Origin: Geobacillus genomosp. 3 | Lineage (GTDB): Bacteria; Bacillota; Bacilli; Bacillales; Anoxybacillaceae | NCBI RefSeq assembly: GCF_000445995.2 | Contig: NC_022080.4 | Location: 1,302,001 to 1,366,000, forward strand | Reading direction: 5' to 3' | Length of the DNA: 64,000 nucleotides | Shown here: positions 17,152 through 25,850 of the stretch, in pieces | Numbering within the stretch: position 1 is the stretch's first letter | How the letters are laid out: every line of letters begins with the position of its first letter | Notes under the pieces: generated by a model | What the model was told of the DNA's origin: nothing | The model's input: the letters and a program-made list of their open reading frames with translations, nothing else | The model's database searches: none | Translations under genes and position numbers: made by a program

Positions 17152-18099
17152 ATGAAAAAATGGATCTTGTTGCTTGTCGTATTGTCGCTGGCATCGTTGT
17201 TTGTCGGCGTGCATCATTTATCGCCGCTGGCGTTGCTTGAAGGCGACAACGAGGCATGGGAAATTTTTTGGATCAGCCGTTTGCCCCGGCTTGTGAGCAT
17301 TCTCATCGCGGGATCAAGCGTCAGCATCTGCGGCTTGATTATGCAACAACTAAGTCAAAACAAATTTGTGTCGCCGACAACCGCGGGAACGATGGATTGG
17401 GCGCGGCTTGGCCTGTTAGTGGCGATGATTGTATTCGCTTCTGCCGGCCCGCTTGTGAAGGCAGCGTTGGCTGTTGTTTTTGCGTTCATCGGCACGTTGC
17501 TGTTTATGACTATTTTGGATCGTGTGAAGTATAAAGATTCCGTGTTTATCCCGTTGATCGGGCTGATGGTTGGCAACATTATCGGCTCGGTGACCACGTT
17601 TTTGGCGTACAAATATGATTTGATTCAATCCGTGTCCGCGTGGCTGCATGGCGATTTTTCCGTTATGATGCAAGGACGTTATGAAATGTTGTATGTGAGC
17701 GTCCCGCTCATGGCGCTCGCGTATTTGTACGCCAACCGATTCACGATCGCTGGCATGGGAGAGGAGATGGCGACAAACCTAGGGCTTCGCTATCGTTCTA
17801 TCGTGTATATCGGGCTTCTCATTGTCGCGGTCGTTTCAGCGGTGGAAGTGTTAACCGTTGGAACGTTGCCGTTTTTAGGGCTGATCGTTCCGAATATTGT
17901 CACGATTTATTACGGAGATCATTTGCGCAAAGTATTGCCATTGACGGCCGTGTTTGGCGCATTGTTTGTCTTGCTTTGCGACGTGTTCGGCCGTGTGGTC
18001 ATTTATCCGTATGAAATTCCTATCGGTTTGACGGTTGGGGTGATCGGAAGCGGTGTTTTTCTATATTTGCTTGTAAGGAGAACGAAGCAGTATGTCTAA
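17152..18099 (+). CDS. yclN: Iron-siderophore ABC permease, YclN-like
   Basis: 315-aa FecCD-type permease with about nine to ten hydrophobic helices. The DNA-like signature ISRLPRLVSILIAGSS near the N-terminus and GTLPFLGLIVPNIV in the C-terminal half are typical, the latter being the helix contacting the ATPase. With the next three genes it matches the order and size of the B. subtilis yclNOPQ operon, which imports petrobactin and related catechol siderophores. It overlaps yclO by 8 bp. Regulated by the upstream Fur site. Confidence 0.85.
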   Translation: MKKWILLLVVLSLASLFVGVHHLSPLALLEGDNEAWEIFWISRLPRLVSILIAGSSVSICGLIMQQLSQNKFVSPTTAGTMDWARLGLLVAMIVFASAGPLVKAALAVVFAFIGTLLFMTILDRVKYKDSVFIPLIGLMVGNIIGSVTTFLAYKYDLIQSVSAWLHGDFSVMMQGRYEMLYVSVPLMALAYLYANRFTIAGMGEEMATNLGLRYRSIVYIGLLIVAVVSAVEVLTVGTLPFLGLIVPNIVTIYYGDHLRKVLPLTAVFGALFVLLCDVFGRVVIYPYEIPIGLTVGVIGSGVFLYLLVRRTKQYV

Positions 18100-19042
18100 G
18101 CAGATGAAATTGACGATGCTTATCGTGTTGGCTCTCGTGTTGATCGCGCTGTTTATGTTCACCCAATTGCGGGGAGACCCCGCGTATGTGTTGCGTTCAC
18201 GGGGGGAGAAAGTGATTGCGATGGTGCTTGTCGGCTGGGCAGGAGCGATGTCGACCGTCATCTTTCAGACGATGACGAACAATCGTATTTTAACGCCGAG
18301 CATCATCGGGTTTGATTCGGTATATATGCTGATTCAAACGGCGGTCGTATTTTTATTCGGATCAATGACGTTGATTATGATGAATGATACTATGCACTTT
18401 CTCCTTTCCGCCGGCAGCATGATCGGATTTTCTCTTCTGCTTTATTCGTTTTTATTTCGCCGAGAAGGGCAAAACTTATATTTTATCTTGCTTGTTGGGA
18501 TGATTTTAGGTGCATTTTTCCAGAGTTTGACATCATTCATGCAATATTTGATTGATCCGAATGAGTTTTCCATCATTCAAGACCGGATGTTTGCGAGCGT
18601 CAACAATATGAAGACAGAGCTCCTTTGGCCGACAGGAGCGGTCATTGTGGCAGCGACATGGTACATATACAGCCATCTCCATGAACTTGATGTGTTGTCC
18701 CTTGGCAAAGACCATGCGATTAACTTAGGCATCCATTATGAGAAAGTGGTAAGACGGTTGCTTATGGTGGTGGCGGTATTGGTTGCGGTATCCACGGCGC
18801 TAGTGGGACCGATCATGTTTTTTGGTTTGATCGTCGCCAATGTGGCGTATACCTTTTTTCAAACGTATGAGCACCGATATTTGCTTACAGGTGCGGCGTT
18901 GTTTGGTGTTGTTGCGTTGGTTGGTGGCCAGTGGATGGTGGAACGGGTATTCACCTTTTCGACGACCTTGTCTGTCATCGTCAACATGATCGGAGGCATG
19001 TACTTTCTATACCTTTTATTAAAGGAGCGAAAAGCATGGTAG
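18092..19042 (+). CDS. yclO: Iron-siderophore ABC permease, YclO-like
   Basis: 316-aa FecCD-type permease, the second half of the heterodimeric membrane channel. Motifs include GWAGAMSTVIFQTMTNN, ILTPSIIGFDSVYM and, near the C-terminus, ALVGPIMFFGLIVANVAY, the coupling region. It overlaps the genes on both sides (8 bp with yclN, 7 bp with yclP), indicating translational coupling. Confidence 0.85.
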   Translation: MSKQMKLTMLIVLALVLIALFMFTQLRGDPAYVLRSRGEKVIAMVLVGWAGAMSTVIFQTMTNNRILTPSIIGFDSVYMLIQTAVVFLFGSMTLIMMNDTMHFLLSAGSMIGFSLLLYSFLFRREGQNLYFILLVGMILGAFFQSLTSFMQYLIDPNEFSIIQDRMFASVNNMKTELLWPTGAVIVAATWYIYSHLHELDVLSLGKDHAINLGIHYEKVVRRLLMVVAVLVAVSTALVGPIMFFGLIVANVAYTFFQTYEHRYLLTGAALFGVVALVGGQWMVERVFTFSTTLSVIVNMIGGMYFLYLLLKERKAW

Positions 19043-19791
19043 AGGTAAAACAGCTGTCAAAACGATATGGGGGAAAAACGGTAGTGGATCAAGTGTCGCT
19101 TTCCATTCCTCCGCGCAAACTGACGTCGCTCATCGGTCCGAACGGGGCGGGAAAAAGTACATTGCTTTCCATGATGAGCCGCCTGATTCCGAAAGACAGC
19201 GGGGAAGTGCGAATTGAAGGAAAGGAAATCAGTCAATATCGGACAGAAGAGCTGGCGAAAAAGATTTCTATTTTAAAACAGACGAATCATATCTCGGCGC
19301 GTTTAACGGTAAAAGAGTTGGTGTCGTTTGGCCGTTTTCCTTATTCGCGCGGTCGTTTGACGCGCCAAGACAAGGACTATGTGCGCGAGGCCATCCGTTA
19401 TATGGAACTTGATGATTTGCAGGATCGTTATATTGACGAGTTAAGCGGCGGACAGCGGCAGCGAGCGTATATTGCCATGGTGCTCGCTCAAGACACAGAT
19501 TACATTTTTTTAGATGAGCCGTTGAACAATTTAGACATGAAGCATTCTGTACAGATGATGAAAGTGTTGAGAAATCTCGTTGATCAGCTTGGAAAAACGG
19601 TCGTCACCGTCATGCATGACATTAATTTTGCCTCTTGCTATTCCGATTACATCGTGGCTTTAAAAAATGGGCGAGTCATGTGTGAGGGGACGGTGTCAGA
19701 TATTATGAACCGGCAAGTATTGCGCGGGGTGTACGATCTTGACGTGCGCATTCAAACGGTGGAAAACAAGCGAATTTGCGTCTATTTTTAA
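19036..19791 (+). CDS. yclP: Iron-siderophore ABC ATPase, YclP-like
   Basis: 251-aa ABC ATPase with Walker A GPNGAGKSTL, Q-loop around LKQTNH, signature LSGGQRQRAYIAM, Walker B YIFLDEPLNNLD and switch His in VTVMHDINF. It powers the YclNO permease. The frame is open from 18931, but the ATG 19036 after AAAGGAG gives the correct family N-terminus (MVEVKQLSKRYGG). Confidence 0.9.
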   Translation: MVEVKQLSKRYGGKTVVDQVSLSIPPRKLTSLIGPNGAGKSTLLSMMSRLIPKDSGEVRIEGKEISQYRTEELAKKISILKQTNHISARLTVKELVSFGRFPYSRGRLTRQDKDYVREAIRYMELDDLQDRYIDELSGGQRQRAYIAMVLAQDTDYIFLDEPLNNLDMKHSVQMMKVLRNLVDQLGKTVVTVMHDINFASCYSDYIVALKNGRVMCEGTVSDIMNRQVLRGVYDLDVRIQTVENKRICVYF

Positions 19792-19905
19792 TCCGTTTGG
19801 TTGACCCTGCTTTGATGCTGCCGCGACAAAGTTGGGCGCCCATTGTCCGGCGGTGGGAAAAGCGGTCGACATAGAGCAATAAAATAAAAAAGGGGGATAT
19901 ATATC

Positions 19906-20877
19906 GTGGTAGCGAAACGTTGGTTGTCCATCGCAGCGACGTTGCTTCTTCTCATCTTAGCTGCTTGCGGCAACAGCAGCAATGCAAGCAAAGAAAGTGA
20001 AGGCAATCGCTCGACAGGGAATACGGAGAAAACGGCGAGTGCTGAAGAAATTACCGTGACGCATGAGCTAGGTGAGACAAAAGTTAAGAAGAATCCGGAA
20101 AAAGTCGTTGTCTTTGATTTTGGCGTTCTTGATACACTCGATCGCCTTGGGGTGGACGTCACAGCATTGCCGCAAACGAACATCCCGAAGTACTTAGAAA
20201 AATACAAAGGCAGCGAATATGAAAACGTTGGTAGCTTGAAAGAACCAGATTTTGAGAAATTAAGTGAGATTAAACCGGATGTCATTTTTATCTCCGGCCG
20301 CCAAGCAGATTTGTATGAGAAGTTTACGGAAATCGCTCCGACGGTGTACATGGCCATTGACGCGAAAAATTACATTCAGTCGTTTGAAAACAATATGAAA
20401 CTATTAGGCACGATCTTTGGCAAAGAGAAAGAAGTGGAAAAAGAACTGGCGAAAATTCGTGAGCAAATCGAAGCGGTGAAAGCAAAAGCCGGTGATCAGA
20501 AAGGATTGATCATCTTGACGACCGGCGGCAAAATTAGCGCATATGGCACAGGATCGCGTTTTGGATTTATCCATGATGTGCTTGGCGTGCAGCCGGCTGA
20601 TCCGGATTTGAAAGTCACGACGCCGCACGGGCAAAGCGTATCGTTTGAATATATTGCCGAGAAAAACCCGGACTACCTATTTGTCATCGACCGCGACGCC
20701 GTTGTCGAAGGAAAACCAACGGCGAAACAAACGATTGAAAATGCGCTCGTGAAAAAGACCAAGGCGTATCAAAACGGACACATTGTATACTTGGATCCAA
20801 ACTACTGGTACCTCTCGGGCGGCGGATTGACGTCCGTATCGGAAATGATCAAACAAATTGAAGAAGGGCTGAAGTAA
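19906..20877 (+). CDS. yclQ: Iron-siderophore binding lipoprotein, YclQ-like
   Basis: 323-aa periplasmic-binding-type lipoprotein. Signal peptide with lipobox LAAC and lipidated C21, then a Ser/Asn-rich linker, then two Rossmann-like lobes joined by a helix; VVVFDFGVLDTLDRLG and PDVIFISGRQADLYEKF are typical of the FhuD/FatB/YclQ class. It captures the ferric siderophore at the cell surface. GTG start at 19906 with AAGGGGG upstream. A 114-bp gap separates it from yclP, without a clear promoter. Confidence 0.88.
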   Translation: MVAKRWLSIAATLLLLILAACGNSSNASKESEGNRSTGNTEKTASAEEITVTHELGETKVKKNPEKVVVFDFGVLDTLDRLGVDVTALPQTNIPKYLEKYKGSEYENVGSLKEPDFEKLSEIKPDVIFISGRQADLYEKFTEIAPTVYMAIDAKNYIQSFENNMKLLGTIFGKEKEVEKELAKIREQIEAVKAKAGDQKGLIILTTGGKISAYGTGSRFGFIHDVLGVQPADPDLKVTTPHGQSVSFEYIAEKNPDYLFVIDRDAVVEGKPTAKQTIENALVKKTKAYQNGHIVYLDPNYWYLSGGGLTSVSEMIKQIEEGLK

Positions 20878-20882
20878 GGAAT

Positions 20883-20905
20883 AGGCGGGCTTAAGCGGCC
20901 CGCCT
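20883..20905. terminator. Hairpin terminating yclQ (possibly bidirectional)
   Basis: AGGCGGGC pairs with GCCCGCCT around a 7-nt loop. The following GCTTCATT is only moderately T-rich. It lies between the convergent yclQ and the coiled-coil gene. Confidence 0.6.
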
Positions 20906-20919
20906 GCTTCATTGTCTGT

Positions 20920-21564
20920 TCACAAAATAACATTCTTGATTTTGTAGATTTCCCGTTCATGTTCGATGACTTTGTTCGAGAGGAAGGTGATGTCAAGTTT
21001 CATGTTGTTCAGCTGTTCGGTGAATGATTGGGCATGGGAATCGACTTTTTTCTCTAAGGCGTCGAGTCGTTGGTGGATGGAAGAGACTTCGCCGTGAAGT
21101 TTGTGCACGTCCATCGCGAGGGCTTCCAGTGCGGCGTCGGTTTCATCCTGGCGGTGAAGAAGAGCAGACATTAGGTCATACAGTTCTTTTTGGCCGGCTT
21201 TGATATGGGCTTGTTCTTCTTCTAACCGCTTTTGGCCTTGAAGGAGAGCTTGCTGGATCCGCCGAAATTCTTCTTGCTCTTTTCGCATTTCTTGTTGTTC
21301 TTTTCGGATTTCCTGCTGTTCTTTCCGTATTGCTTGTTGTTCTTTTCGGATCTCCTGCTGCTCCTTGCGCATTTCTTGTTGTTCTTTTCGAATCTCCTGT
21401 TGCTCTTTGCGCATTTCTTGCTGTTCTTTTCGGATCTCTTGTTGCTCTTTCCGAATCTCTTGTTGTTCCGCTTCCAAGCGCTTGTGGCTGTCGACGAGGA
21501 GACGCAGCGTGTCTTCGATATGGCCGAGGCGGTCAAACAGTTGTAAGAGGATCTCTTCGCTCAT
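20920..21564 (-). CDS. Coiled-coil protein with heptad repeats, unknown function
   Basis: 214 aa. The central part is about ten near-identical heptads of the form QQEIRKE/QQEMRKE, a long charged coiled coil. It is preceded by EEILLQLFDRLGHIEDTL and followed by helical LHRQDETDAALEALAMDVHKL and the C-terminal VIEHEREIYKIKNVIL. A paralogue with the same N- and C-terminal layout lies at 48787-49365. The start at ATG 21564 (MSEEIL) follows AGAGGTG; the frame extends upstream without an RBS. No enzymatic domain is seen. It is divergent from the helicase-nuclease. Confidence 0.7.
   Translation of the reverse strand: MSEEILLQLFDRLGHIEDTLRLLVDSHKRLEAEQQEIRKEQQEIRKEQQEMRKEQQEIRKEQQEMRKEQQEIRKEQQAIRKEQQEIRKEQQEMRKEQEEFRRIQQALLQGQKRLEEEQAHIKAGQKELYDLMSALLHRQDETDAALEALAMDVHKLHGEVSSIHQRLDALEKKVDSHAQSFTEQLNNMKLDITFLSNKVIEHEREIYKIKNVIL
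21270..21466. repeat. 21-bp tandem repeats encoding a coiled coil
   Basis: Nine to ten units of about 21 bp (TTGTTCTTTTCGGATCTCC and close variants on the plus strand), each encoding one heptad on the minus strand. Units differ at few positions, mainly Ile versus Met codons, so copy number is likely to vary between strains. Confidence 0.85.
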
Positions 21565-21594
21565 TTTGGCACCTCTTTTATCCTCATTTCTTTC

Positions 21595-21624
21595 ATTATA
21601 GCACGTATGTTCTTGTCGAACAAG
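21595..21624 (-). promoter_or_regulatory. Promoter of the coiled-coil gene, with palindrome over -35
   Basis: On the minus strand TTGTTC (21618-21623), 17-nt spacer, TATAAT (21595-21600). The 13-bp palindrome CTTGTCGAACAAG (21612-21624) covers the -35 box and could be an operator; no regulator is identified. Confidence 0.5.
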
Positions 21625-21711
21625 CAGGAATGGTGTATATAGGAAGGCGGTCAAACATATGATACAATGAATAGATCAAGCGGCCCAAATCTCAAAGAAA
21701 GGAATCGGGAT

Positions 21712-24700
21712 ATGCTGTACGTTTCTCCTGCCAAAATCGCAAGCTATTTTTATCATGAATGCGAGCGAAATTTTTACTTTCAGTCGTTGGCGAAAGAGCG
21801 GCGCGGCGAGCTCGATGTGCCCAAGGAGCTGTTTGAGCGGCCCGCGGTTCATGAGGGTGTGCTGCGCCGAGGGGTTGAGTGGGAAGAGGAAGTGATTACG
21901 ACCTATTTGGCCGGCCAGGTGAAGATGGGGAAGCGAGAGCCTGGCACGCCGATTTCCCACTGCTATTTGGATGGAGAGGAGACGATCCGCGAGCTGAAGC
22001 AGCCGAGCAAGCGCTATTTATACCAGCCGACATTGATCGCGCCGCCGCGCTTTTACGAACGGTACGGGTTGGATCTGAAAGTGATCCGATTTGCGGCGTG
22101 CCGTCCGGATTTGATTGAGTGCATTCCGGGGCAAAACGGCTTTGTGTTCCGCATCATCGACATCAAATCATCAGATGTGTTAAAGATTTCCCACCGCGTG
22201 CAAACGGCGCTGTACGCGTTGATGTTGTCCTCGGTGTTAGAGGAGCACGGTGTTAAGGGCAGCGTCGATTTGCGCGAAGCCGGGATATGGACGTACAAAA
22301 CCGAGCAGCCGCAGCTGACAGATATCGGACAGCTGCTTCCGTTTCTTGAGCAGTTTTTGGCTGGCGAATTGACGGCGCTGGCTGGGAAGCAACTTGATGA
22401 GCTGTTTTGGCATTTGGATTATCGCTGTGAATGGTGCCCGTTCTATGATTACTGTTTCGACAAAGCGCGGAAACAGTCGCATATTTCCCTCGTTCCGTAC
22501 TTATCGAGCCATGCGTCCCGCTTTATCCGCGAGCGGCAGCTTCCGGAGACGATCGGAGAGTTTCGCCAACTTCTTGAGCGTCAAGAAACGAGACACGTCC
22601 TAAAACAAAACGCTGGATTGGCGCGTCAACTTGGGCGGCTTGAAGCGCAGCTTGAGGCGATTGCGGAGGAAAAGGTCGTTCCGTATGACCAGGCGGTGAC
22701 GCATATGCCGATATGGGAAGACATCCGTCTGATTCTCACCGCGCAACGCGATCCGTTGACGGGGAAGATTGCGGCGGCATCGTTGTACCGTGTTGGTGGA
22801 ACAGATGTGTTTGGAACGGGATCAGAAATGCATCATGTTATTGCTGGTTCTCTGGAAGAATGCGACGCGGTTGGCCGAACGTTTGCCGATGCGCTGGACC
22901 GCCTGCTTCAGACGGTGCACGATTACAACCGGGATCGAGAGTGGCGGTCGCAAAAATCGGTGCAGGCGTATGTCACCGACAACTATGAATGGGACAATGT
23001 GCAGCAGCTGCTTCAAGCGCTTTTGTTCGATCCAGACTATAACGAAAAAGCTGTTCGGCTGCTGTCGTATTTTCATAGCAGCTCACTAGCAAGTGCCAAC
23101 GATCATCCAGATGAAATCGTTCCGCTTCCTGTCGTTGTGCTGACAACGGCTGTGAGTCAGCTGTTCGCCTTGCCGACGCATGTTGCGTACCGTCTTGAAG
23201 ACTTGTCGCGGTATATTGCGGCCTACCATGATTCGCCGTTTCTGTACTCGGCGAGCGAGCGCTTTTCGTTCCGCTTGACAAACGCCATGAAACTGGATGT
23301 GCTGCATGATGCCTGGCAAACAGGGGACACGGAAACACGGCAAGCGGTCGAGAAGGAGCTGAGCCGCCGCCTTTGGGCCGCTCACAGCATCATTCAAGGA
23401 ATCCGTGCGTGGGCCGAGAGCGTCGATCCTTCGCCACTTATGGTCTGGCCGGAAAAATTTGCGTTTCCTCATTCGGCTGATTACCGCGATCCGCTTGTTT
23501 CCAAGCTGGCGTTTATGGCGCGTTACGAGGCGCTATTAAACTACTTGGACATCCGGGAACGCCGTTCGCTTCCGCTTCCGGAGCGCCTTGAGAACGGGGT
23601 GACGCTTCATATAACATACATTGGCGCCGGGCGGTTCCGGCTGAACAACCGGCAGGCGCTTGAAGCGGTCGACCAAAAGGCGAGCTGGCTGCTCACCGAG
23701 TGCAATGAGGAAGGGGAAAAGGCGCAGCAGACGTTTTCTGATATTAAATATGCAAGTGACTGGTCAGCGCCTAGAGGGGCCAACTTGTACTTTGTCCGCA
23801 TCCGCGCCATCGAAGATGACGGCAAGACGGCCGAACTCGAGCTTGAGTTGCCCAAATGGCTCGACCGGTTCCCGCTTGTGGAAGGAGAGGAGTATTGGCT
23901 GTCGCTTCGGCATGCGGATTTTACCACCCCGCGCGTCTTGCAGGCGTTGCAACAGTTGGATAAGGACAATCATCGCATCTTGGACTTGATTCGCGATCCG
24001 ATTCGCTATCGGAAAACGTTTCGTCCCAACTGGGATGCAGAGGAAGTCAAGGCGCTTCTCCGCCGAAGCGGGTTGACAAAAAGCCAGCGTCAGGCGTTTC
24101 TCCACTTTCTCCGCCATACGTTGACGCTCGTCTGGGGGCCGCCTGGCACCGGGAAAACGCATTTTATTGCCGTTGCTCTTCGGTTGCTGATGGAAATGTA
24201 TGAAAAACGGGGGCGAAGGCTTGCCATTCTTGTTTCGGGTTTCACCCATGCGGCGATCGAAAACGTTCTGCGCAAAATTCAGGAGCTTGCGCCGCGGCGC
24301 AGCGTCCATATCGCGAAACTTGGTGAGATTCAGACGGAAAACGCCAAAGGAATCGCCGAGGTGGCGGACCGTGACCTTCCCCGATGGCTGGGCAACGGCG
24401 GGCATCGGGTGCTTGGCGCCACGCTGTACGGCATTCAAAGGGCGTATGAAAAAGACTGTCTAGAAGAGTTTGACGTCGTCATTCTGGATGAGGCGTCGCA
24501 AATCCGCGTGGCCGATTCACTGTTGGCGCAGCGCCATGTCAAAAAAGCAGGCAGGCTGCTTATCGTCGGCGACCATTTCCAGCTGCCGCCAATCATTCAA
24601 GGGGCGTATGCGGCCGCGGAAGGGGAGCCGCACCTGTTCGACTCGATTTTCCGCCTGCTGTTTGACGCGGATGTGGAGAAGCGGTATACCCGCCAACTGA

Positions 24701-25479
24701 CGGACAATTTCCGCATGAACGAGGCGCTTTGCCGCTATCCGGCCGAGCGGATTTACAGCTCCCAGTATACCGCGTTCACCCGCCAGATTGCCGAACAAAC
24801 GTTGACGCTCGCCCCTGCGCCCCGGGCCGATGGGTGGATCGAAGCGGCGATCGACCCTGACTATCCGCTTGTCGTCTGCACGTATGACGGTGTATACGGT
24901 GCCCAAGAAAACGAGGCGGAGGCGCGCTGGGTGGCGGGCATCGCGAAGGTGTTGCGGGAACGGCTTCTCGACAGCGAGGGGAAACGGTACGATGACTCAT
25001 CAGAAGGCGACCAAGCGTTTTGGCGCCGCGGGCTGTTTATCATCTCGCCGCATCGGGCGCAGATCCGCGCCATCCGCCGTGCCCTTGAACACCAACGATT
25101 GCGCCCACCGTTTTTCGTCGATACGGTTGATAAAATGCAAGGGCAAGAAGCGGATGCGGCGATCATCAGCTACGGCGTCGCCGATCCGGAACTGGCTGTG
25201 ATGGAAGGGGAGTTCATCTACAGTTTGAACCGCCTCAACGTTTCGCTCACACGGGCGCGGAAAAAGGCGATTCTCTTCCTCTCGCGCCAACTCATGTCGC
25301 CGCCGCTTCAGGTGATCGGCAACGAGGAATACCGTGAAGGGGTGAATTTTATGCTCGGGCTCGAGCACTACGCTTCACGGCACGGGGAAACGCAAACGTT
25401 TACGGTCGACGGTGTCGCGCTGCGAATGTACCGAGTCGGCGGCCATGTGTTCGATCACGCGGCTTCCCGCGATCGTTAA
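21712..25479 (+). CDS. Dna2-like fusion: Fe-S RecB-type nuclease + SF1 helicase
   Basis: 1255 aa. The N-terminus is a RecB/Cas4-type PD-(D/E)xK nuclease: FYHECERNFYF supplies one Cys, CRPDLIE and FRIIDIKSSD the acidic/Lys active site, and CEWCPFYDYC (about residue 239) the other three Cys expected for a [4Fe-4S] cluster. The C-terminal half is an SF1 UPF1/Dna2-class helicase with Walker A WGPPGTGKTHF (about residue 808), VILDEASQIRVADS, QLTDNFRMNEALC, and the late motif VDKMQGQEADA...SLNRLNVSLTRARKKA. The architecture equals that of Dna2 and suggests DNA end processing or phage DNA degradation. Start ATG 21712 follows AAAGGA; an upstream ATG at 21667 has no RBS. It lies immediately upstream of the Zorya insertion. 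Confidence 0.85.
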   Translation: MLYVSPAKIASYFYHECERNFYFQSLAKERRGELDVPKELFERPAVHEGVLRRGVEWEEEVITTYLAGQVKMGKREPGTPISHCYLDGEETIRELKQPSKRYLYQPTLIAPPRFYERYGLDLKVIRFAACRPDLIECIPGQNGFVFRIIDIKSSDVLKISHRVQTALYALMLSSVLEEHGVKGSVDLREAGIWTYKTEQPQLTDIGQLLPFLEQFLAGELTALAGKQLDELFWHLDYRCEWCPFYDYCFDKARKQSHISLVPYLSSHASRFIRERQLPETIGEFRQLLERQETRHVLKQNAGLARQLGRLEAQLEAIAEEKVVPYDQAVTHMPIWEDIRLILTAQRDPLTGKIAAASLYRVGGTDVFGTGSEMHHVIAGSLEECDAVGRTFADALDRLLQTVHDYNRDREWRSQKSVQAYVTDNYEWDNVQQLLQALLFDPDYNEKAVRLLSYFHSSSLASANDHPDEIVPLPVVVLTTAVSQLFALPTHVAYRLEDLSRYIAAYHDSPFLYSASERFSFRLTNAMKLDVLHDAWQTGDTETRQAVEKELSRRLWAAHSIIQGIRAWAESVDPSPLMVWPEKFAFPHSADYRDPLVSKLAFMARYEALLNYLDIRERRSLPLPERLENGVTLHITYIGAGRFRLNNRQALEAVDQKASWLLTECNEEGEKAQQTFSDIKYASDWSAPRGANLYFVRIRAIEDDGKTAELELELPKWLDRFPLVEGEEYWLSLRHADFTTPRVLQALQQLDKDNHRILDLIRDPIRYRKTFRPNWDAEEVKALLRRSGLTKSQRQAFLHFLRHTLTLVWGPPGTGKTHFIAVALRLLMEMYEKRGRRLAILVSGFTHAAIENVLRKIQELAPRRSVHIAKLGEIQTENAKGIAEVADRDLPRWLGNGGHRVLGATLYGIQRAYEKDCLEEFDVVILDEASQIRVADSLLAQRHVKKAGRLLIVGDHFQLPPIIQGAYAAAEGEPHLFDSIFRLLFDADVEKRYTRQLTDNFRMNEALCRYPAERIYSSQYTAFTRQIAEQTLTLAPAPRADGWIEAAIDPDYPLVVCTYDGVYGAQENEAEARWVAGIAKVLRERLLDSEGKRYDDSSEGDQAFWRRGLFIISPHRAQIRAIRRALEHQRLRPPFFVDTVDKMQGQEADAAIISYGVADPELAVMEGEFIYSLNRLNVSLTRARKKAILFLSRQLMSPPLQVIGNEEYREGVNFMLGLEHYASRHGETQTFTVDGVALRMYRVGGHVFDHAASRDR

Positions 25480-25518
25480 GATAGAAAAGTGAATAGCGGC
25501 AATGCTACTGGCTGCTTG

Positions 25519-25612
25519 ATCCGCCATGCCGCCTTCTCTCGCTCATTGGCTCGCCTTGTGTTCCGTGCTGCGCGCAACCGTGCACGGTCCGAAAACAGTC
25601 AAAAAACGGGGG
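25519..25612. repeat. 94-bp direct repeat, left copy (flanks Zorya)
   Basis: Starts ATCCGCCATGCCGCC and ends TCAAAAAACGGGGG. It matches 32347-32440 in the same orientation with three mismatches. It contains CCGTGC and GCACGG as a 6-bp stem around 13 nt. The next 238 bases (25613-25850) up to zorA contain a dead-end frame (ATGGCGGTTTCTTTTGG and 17 codons) that resembles a replaced start region; I see no other gene there. Confidence 0.9.
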
Positions 25613-25850
25613 AGGTGTGCATGGCGGTTTCTTTTGGACGACCAAATCATCTATATAATTGTTATTTTGTTACATATTGCCGATAGGTCTTAACGCCTGT
25701 AAAATGATTTTTGTAAGAAACGAAGAAAGCAGCGATTCTTGCCATTCGTGTGAAGCACTAGATGGACGGCGGAAATGGAAGGACAAATTGGAATACCTTT
25801 GTTTGGCAACGGGTGACTGCTTGCATAACAGAAAGTGAAGGTGAGTGACA

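Noticed and set aside
21270..21466. Regular short repeats as a CRISPR array
   Set aside because: The 21-bp units are contiguous with no spacers and are in frame within a coiled-coil gene.
21612..21624. LexA (SOS) box at CTTGTCGAACAAG
   Set aside because: The Bacillus LexA site is CGAAC-N4-GTTCG; here the half sites are in the opposite order.
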